64,000 nt of DNA from Bin87 sp965217175 (GTDB lineage: Bacteria > Chloroflexota > Dehalococcoidia > Lucifugimonadales > UBA3495), in the NCBI GenBank assembly GCA_965217175.1, contig OZ244251.1, forward strand, positions 2,232,001-2,296,000. The letters run 5' to 3'. Of the stretch, positions 60,351 to 64,000 are shown in pieces. The position numbers were made by a program, and so were the translations under genes. The notes beneath the pieces are model-generated. The model made no database searches and was not told the DNA's origin. It was given only the letters and a program-made list of their open reading frames with translations. Positions within the stretch are counted from its first letter, which is position 1. Each line of letters begins with the position of its first letter.

Positions 60351-61727
60351 TCACAGGAGGGGCCGCATGGCCGGTGGCGGGTTCGGCCGGGTGCGACGGC
60401 GGCGAATGGGTCGGGCGGAATCATCAGATGGGGTTGGACATTCTCCGGCCTGGTTGTCTGAGTCGGTAGTTGCCGATGGTGGTTCGATCCTGGCTACCGC
60501 CGGGGCAAGCCCTATTTCCGGGGATGAGCGCTCCGGTTGGGGTGTTGCGGCGGTGGCGTCCAGCGTACCGCCAGCTACTGTGATGTACAACAAATCTCCG
60601 GGTGGAACCTGCCCGGGATCGGTGACTACGGCGGCGTTTTGGTAGCGGTTCACGACGGCAAAACCGCGACGCAAAGTGGCGGCAGGGTCCAGTGTATTCA
60701 ACCTGGCGCCTAGAGTCGCGATTTCCCGTTTCTTAAGGTCGATGCGCCGCAATAAGGTAGCCGCGGACCGATCGGCGAGATCATCAACCTGACGGCGCCG
60801 GGACCCCACGTCCGGAGCGCTTCGAACCAGTCGTTGATTGGTCAATGCGCACGAGTTCCGCAGGCGGGCGATTCGGTTTGTCATCGCCGATTCCGATTGC
60901 TGCAATCCGCCCAGGATATTGGATAGCAACTGCAATCTATCCGGAGTAGCCAGTTCTGCTGCGGCGGATGGCGTGGGAGCGCGCCTGTCCGCTACATCAT
61001 CTGCGATGGTGTGGTCAGTTTCATGCCCGATTCCAGATACGACCGGTATGCCGCTGGCGAAAATTGACCGGCCGACTTCTTCGGTATTGAAGCACCAAAG
61101 ATCTTCGAGGGAACCGCCTCCTCTGGCCACGATGATGACGTCAGCGGCGCCTTCATCATTGAGCCGGGAGATTGCGGCAGCAATTTGGCCTGCGGCGCGT
61201 TCGCCCTGCACCGCTGTGGGGAACAACCGAAGCTCAGCGATGGGGAAACGTCGTTTCACGACGTTTTGTATGTCTTGCCAAACCGCTCCGCTGGGGGAGG
61301 TTACCACGCCGATTACGCCTGGAAATTCCGGTAGCGGACGCTTTCGAGACGGATCGAACAATCCTTCAGATTCCAGCTGCTGGCGGAGCCGCACCAACTC
61401 CAGCGCCAGCGCTCCCGAACCGACTGGCAGCGCCGCGGCTACCTGCAGATTGGCTTCACCGGACGGGCCGTAAAAGGTGAAGGTTCCACCGACCAGCACT
61501 TCCTGACCAGATTCAAGATATTCCTGGCCGGCACGGCCGCGAAACATGACGCATCTGATACTGTTGCCGTCGCCCCGCAGGCTGAAATATGAATGTCCGC
61601 TGGCAACGGTACGAAGATTCGCGATTTCACCCTGGACAGTGAGGTTCGACAGGAGATTGTCAGATTCCAGCTTTTCTTTCAGATATCCGGCCACATCTTT
61701 GACCGAATAGACCACAGGCGAAAGCAT
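60351..61727 (-). CDS. xseA: Exodeoxyribonuclease VII large subunit
   Basis: A 458-residue XseA, the catalytic chain of the exonuclease that degrades single-stranded DNA from both ends. The OB-fold at the N-terminus is visible as LTVQGEIANLRTVASGHSYFSLRG. The catalytic region has GVVTSPSGAVWQDIQNVVKRRFP, VARGGGSLEDLWCFN, and SGIGHETDHTIADDVADRRAPTPSAAAELA. A Pro/Thr/Ser-rich tail follows. The ATG at 61725-61727 is used; an in-frame GTG seven codons earlier sits just after the efp stop. Confidence 0.95.
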   Translation of the reverse strand: MLSPVVYSVKDVAGYLKEKLESDNLLSNLTVQGEIANLRTVASGHSYFSLRGDGNSIRCVMFRGRAGQEYLESGQEVLVGGTFTFYGPSGEANLQVAAALPVGSGALALELVRLRQQLESEGLFDPSRKRPLPEFPGVIGVVTSPSGAVWQDIQNVVKRRFPIAELRLFPTAVQGERAAGQIAAAISRLNDEGAADVIIVARGGGSLEDLWCFNTEEVGRSIFASGIPVVSGIGHETDHTIADDVADRRAPTPSAAAELATPDRLQLLSNILGGLQQSESAMTNRIARLRNSCALTNQRLVRSAPDVGSRRRQVDDLADRSAATLLRRIDLKKREIATLGARLNTLDPAATLRRGFAVVNRYQNAAVVTDPGQVPPGDLLYITVAGGTLDATAATPQPERSSPEIGLAPAVARIEPPSATTDSDNQAGECPTPSDDSARPIRRRRTRPNPPPAMRPLL

Positions 61728-61751
61728 CGTTGCGCCACCACGAACCACGGC

Positions 61752-62318
61752 TTAGGATACTCGCTCCGAGTAGGTGGCATTGCGCGTATCGACCTTCACA
61801 ATCGACCCTGGAGTAATGAACATCGGTACGGTAATGCGCAACCCGGTTTCCAGGGTGGCCGGTTTATTGCCTCCCTGGGCAGTATCGCCTTTGAAAGCGG
61901 GAGGAGTATCGACCACTGCGAGCTCCACGTGGATGGGAAGATTCACGTTGATGGGCGCTCCTTTGTAAAAAACGACCTCCACGATCATGCTTTCTTTTAG
62001 ATAGCCGAGGGCATCGCCCAACTGCTCGGCGGTGAGCTCATGTTGGTCAAAATTTTCCTGGTCCATGAAGAAATAATGGGTACCGTCGGTATACAGGTAT
62101 TGATTGTCGCGGTGGTCGACCTCGGCTAGACTGAATGCGGTGTCGTATCTTTGGAACGTCCGCTCGATGACCGTGCCGTTGACGAGATTCCGCATCTTAA
62201 TCCGGGTGACGGGGGCGCGCTGTTGCATCTTGTGTCGCTCATAATCCAACACCTGCCACGGCTGGTTCTCCAGCTCAATCACCATCCCTTTGCTGAGGTC
62301 ACTAAAGTTGATGCTCAT
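61752..62318 (-). CDS. efp: Elongation factor P
   Basis: A 188-residue EF-P, which binds between the P and E sites and relieves polyproline stalls. Domain I has SDLSKGMVIELENQPWQVLDYE, domain II starts around residue 67, and the C-terminal domain III has the RNATYSERVS end. The tip of the domain I loop, usually PGKG with the modified lysine (or an arginine), reads KMQQRAP here, placing Gln33 or Arg34 at the modification site. AAGGGG sits 7 bases before the ATG at 62316-62318. It is 79 bp from aroQ and just ahead of xseA. Confidence 0.95.
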   Translation of the reverse strand: MSINFSDLSKGMVIELENQPWQVLDYERHKMQQRAPVTRIKMRNLVNGTVIERTFQRYDTAFSLAEVDHRDNQYLYTDGTHYFFMDQENFDQHELTAEQLGDALGYLKESMIVEVVFYKGAPINVNLPIHVELAVVDTPPAFKGDTAQGGNKPATLETGLRITVPMFITPGSIVKVDTRNATYSERVS

Positions 62319-62397
62319 TTCGGTATCCCCTTAGAAAAAACCAGGCCAATCGACGTTCGCAGGTAAAATCCTCCTGCATTACAAGAACAACCGGCAC

Positions 62398-62853
62398 TTA
62401 TTCCGCATCATGTGCGTCGTCAGATATTATTCCTGCCAGTGCTTCCAGAGCAGCAGTATAGCCTCTCCACCCAAGCCCGGCAATCTGGCCTTGAACGGAA
62501 TCAGCCAATACAGATCGCCGGCGCCATTCTTCTCTGGCGTGGATATTGCTCAGGTGCACTTCAATGACAGGCACACGGCAATCCGTAAGAGCATCTTTTA
62601 GCGACAGGCCGTAATGAGTCAATGCCCCGGCGTTTATAACCACGCCATCTATTCTTCCGAAGCAATCCTGCAGATAGTCGATCAACGCTCCCTCATGGTT
62701 GGACTGAAAACATTCCACGTCGACACCAATGGATGCAGCGACGCCCATGATACGGTCATTGATCGTATCGAGAGACAGCGAACCATAGTGATCTGGATCG
62801 CGCCGCCCCAACACATTCAGGTTGGGCCCATGCAAAACGAGGATCGTTGTCAA
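62398..62853 (-). CDS. aroQ: 3-dehydroquinate dehydratase, type II
   Basis: A 151-residue enzyme that performs the third step of the shikimate pathway. HGPNLNVLGRRDPDHYG contains the conserved Asn and the catalytic tyrosine; FQSNHEGALIDYL, VINAGALTHY and EVHLSNIHAREEWRRRS complete the active site. The start is a TTG at 62851-62853; its ribosome-binding site is weak, suggesting coupling to the recombinase gene that ends 12 bp upstream. Confidence 0.95.
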   Translation of the reverse strand: MTTILVLHGPNLNVLGRRDPDHYGSLSLDTINDRIMGVAASIGVDVECFQSNHEGALIDYLQDCFGRIDGVVINAGALTHYGLSLKDALTDCRVPVIEVHLSNIHAREEWRRRSVLADSVQGQIAGLGWRGYTAALEALAGIISDDAHDAE

Positions 62854-62865
62854 GTTGCTACCAGT

Positions 62866-63930
62866 TCAAGATGAGGACTGGTCCGGGTCAGGATCAGGCG
62901 CCAACGGCGCGGCTGTATCCGGCGGATCGCCGCCGATTTCCGATTCGCGTGCCAGGGGATGGAACTTGAGGTAAGCCCGACGGGATTCCTGCTTGGTGAT
63001 GTGCGTATACATCTGTGTAGTAGATACACTGCTGTGACCAAGTAATTCCTGAATGACGCGAAGGTCAGCATCGCCGGCGAGCATGTGGCTGGCGAAACTG
63101 TGCCGGAGGGTGTGCGTATGCGTTCCGGCGCGGAGCCCTACGCGAGCCGAATATCCGCTCACCAGTTTTTCGATACTCCGACGGGACAACCTGCCGCCGT
63201 ATCGGTTCACAAACAAGGCTTCCTGTTCGGTCGAATCGGCGGTCAATTGAGGGCGCGCCTCATCGATGTATCTTTCCAAAGCATCCGCTGCCGGTTCGCC
63301 GTACAACGTATAGCGCTGCTTGTTTCCCTTACCGGTAACGAGTATTTCCCTTCGGGCCCGTATCACGTCGCCGACGTTCATACCGTGGACCTCGGCCAAC
63401 CTGACTCCGCAGGCATACAGAACTTCCAGCAACGCCCGATCCCTGATGCCCAGGGGTGTAGATGTGTCTGGTGCGTCCAACAATCGCGACGTTTCCTGTT
63501 CACCGAGAAACGAAGGCAATGGTTTTTGCACCTTAACCGGAAATGACCGCGCGGAAGGAACCGGAGATGCCGTGAACCAGCCCTCCTGAACCAGGAAATT
63601 GTAAAAGGTTCGTACGGCAGTCAGCATGCGTACAATGCTGACACGAGCGTAACCCTCCGGTTTGGGCCCGTCGGATCGGCCGCAGGTGGCCAGGTGAGCC
63701 ACATAATCCCGAAGGAGCTGGCGGTCCATGTCTTGCAAGAACCTGCCCTCCTGCCGGCAGTACGCCAGGAATTTGTGCAGGTCGTCCAGGTAAATTCGGT
63801 GTGTGTTGGCCGACAGACCTCGTTGCCCGGTAAGAAACCTGCTGTACCGTGCCAGCAATTCCGTAGTGGCGGGAGTTGGAACCCTGTCGCCGTTTATAGG
63901 CGCGTCCGGAGCGCCCGCTCTAGTCGCCAA
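62866..63930 (-). CDS. Tyrosine recombinase of the XerC/XerD family
   Basis: A 354-residue tyrosine recombinase with an N-terminal SAM-like DNA-binding domain (about 25-125) and a catalytic domain. The active-site residues are Arg in YACGVRLAEVHGM, Lys in the VTGKGNKQRY beta-hairpin, His-x-x-Arg in HTHTLRHSFASHML, His in LLGHSSVSTTQMYTH, and the nucleophile Tyr in the same segment. It is longer than E. coli XerC/D (about 298) because of N- and C-terminal tails. The TTG at 63928-63930 is used with AAGGAG ten bases upstream. It is likely the chromosome-dimer resolvase or one of its pair. Confidence 0.9.
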   Translation of the reverse strand: MATRAGAPDAPINGDRVPTPATTELLARYSRFLTGQRGLSANTHRIYLDDLHKFLAYCRQEGRFLQDMDRQLLRDYVAHLATCGRSDGPKPEGYARVSIVRMLTAVRTFYNFLVQEGWFTASPVPSARSFPVKVQKPLPSFLGEQETSRLLDAPDTSTPLGIRDRALLEVLYACGVRLAEVHGMNVGDVIRARREILVTGKGNKQRYTLYGEPAADALERYIDEARPQLTADSTEQEALFVNRYGGRLSRRSIEKLVSGYSARVGLRAGTHTHTLRHSFASHMLAGDADLRVIQELLGHSSVSTTQMYTHITKQESRRAYLKFHPLARESEIGGDPPDTAAPLAPDPDPDQSSS

Positions 63931-64000
63931 CCGTTGCCAACTCCTTGTCAGCCGGTTCGGATTCCCCGATTTCGGCTGGCAATTCCCCTTTCCACTTGCA
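63920..64000 (-). CDS. C-terminal end of a further minus-strand gene (partial)
   Basis: An open frame entering from the right edge ends at TAG (63920-63922) and overlaps the recombinase start by 11 bp. The last 26 residues include CKWKGELPAEIG and ADKELATVGD. The overlap and the ribosome-binding site inside it suggest a real upstream gene. In some bacteria topA precedes xerC, and a terminal Cys here could belong to a topoisomerase zinc ribbon, but this is only a guess. Confidence 0.4.
   Translation of the reverse strand, partial: CKWKGELPAEIGESEPADKELATVGD

Overview
This 64 kb window looks like a chromosomal segment of a Chloroflexota bacterium, most likely a Dehalococcoidia/SAR202-type lineage. 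That placement is inferred from gene content, not from a marker tree. The clues are a four-gene coenzyme F420 cluster next to F420/flavin-type (LLM) oxidoreductases, a B12-dependent class II ribonucleotide reductase, a fused archaeal-type fructose-1,6-bisphosphate aldolase/phosphatase, and a B12-binding mutase subunit. The rsmH-ftsA-ftsZ block contains none of the usual murein genes. Almost all DNA is coding. Many starts are GTG or TTG with a good ribosome-binding site. There is no phage, transposase, CRISPR array or rRNA.

Left part (1-16 kb): a YceD-like protein and a cobalamin-binding protein on the minus strand; tRNA-Arg(TCT); an LLM oxidoreductase; a tandem NIPSNAP protein; an HtrA-like lipoprotein protease; tRNA-Arg(TCG) and tRNA-His. 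A peptide ABC importer follows (binding lipoprotein and two permeases, no ATPases), bracketed by two related MITE-like palindromic elements, each with its own 9-11 bp direct repeats. Next come a thioredoxin-fold/DUF255 protein, aspS, a PLP aminotransferase and the FBP aldolase/phosphatase.

Middle (16-38 kb): a membrane zinc-ribbon/TPR protein; fabI; a second LLM enzyme; cofG-cofH-cofD-cofC (F420 side-chain and deazaflavin synthesis); ruvB; a FakA/FakB-like fatty-acid kinase pair; recG; an orphan response regulator with a degenerate receiver; two adjacent genes that correspond to the two halves of human D-glutamate cyclase (DUF1445 and DUF4392); a small zinc-finger pseudogene; and the repair block yebC-ruvC-ruvA-uvrB.

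Right part (38-64 kb): a MATE exporter; tandem VOC paralogs with an unknown histidine-rich protein; then a long minus-strand run of an NHL-repeat protein, pepA, a small kinase, yggT, proC, pdxA, nrdJ, two unrecognised genes and nrdR. Two NrdR boxes 31 bp apart sit upstream of nrdR, so this run is probably under NrdR control at its head. Then ftsZ, ftsA and rsmH; the proteostasis block tig-clpP-clpP-clpX; a formyltransferase-like protein; and xseB, xseA, efp, aroQ and a Xer recombinase. The window ends inside another minus-strand gene.

Most of the window is ordinary core metabolism and repair. The points worth a second look are the two MITE-like insertions and the gene remnant beside one of them, the NrdR-box module with two unknown genes, the split D-glutamate cyclase, an EF-P with an unusual tip loop, and the reduced division cluster.
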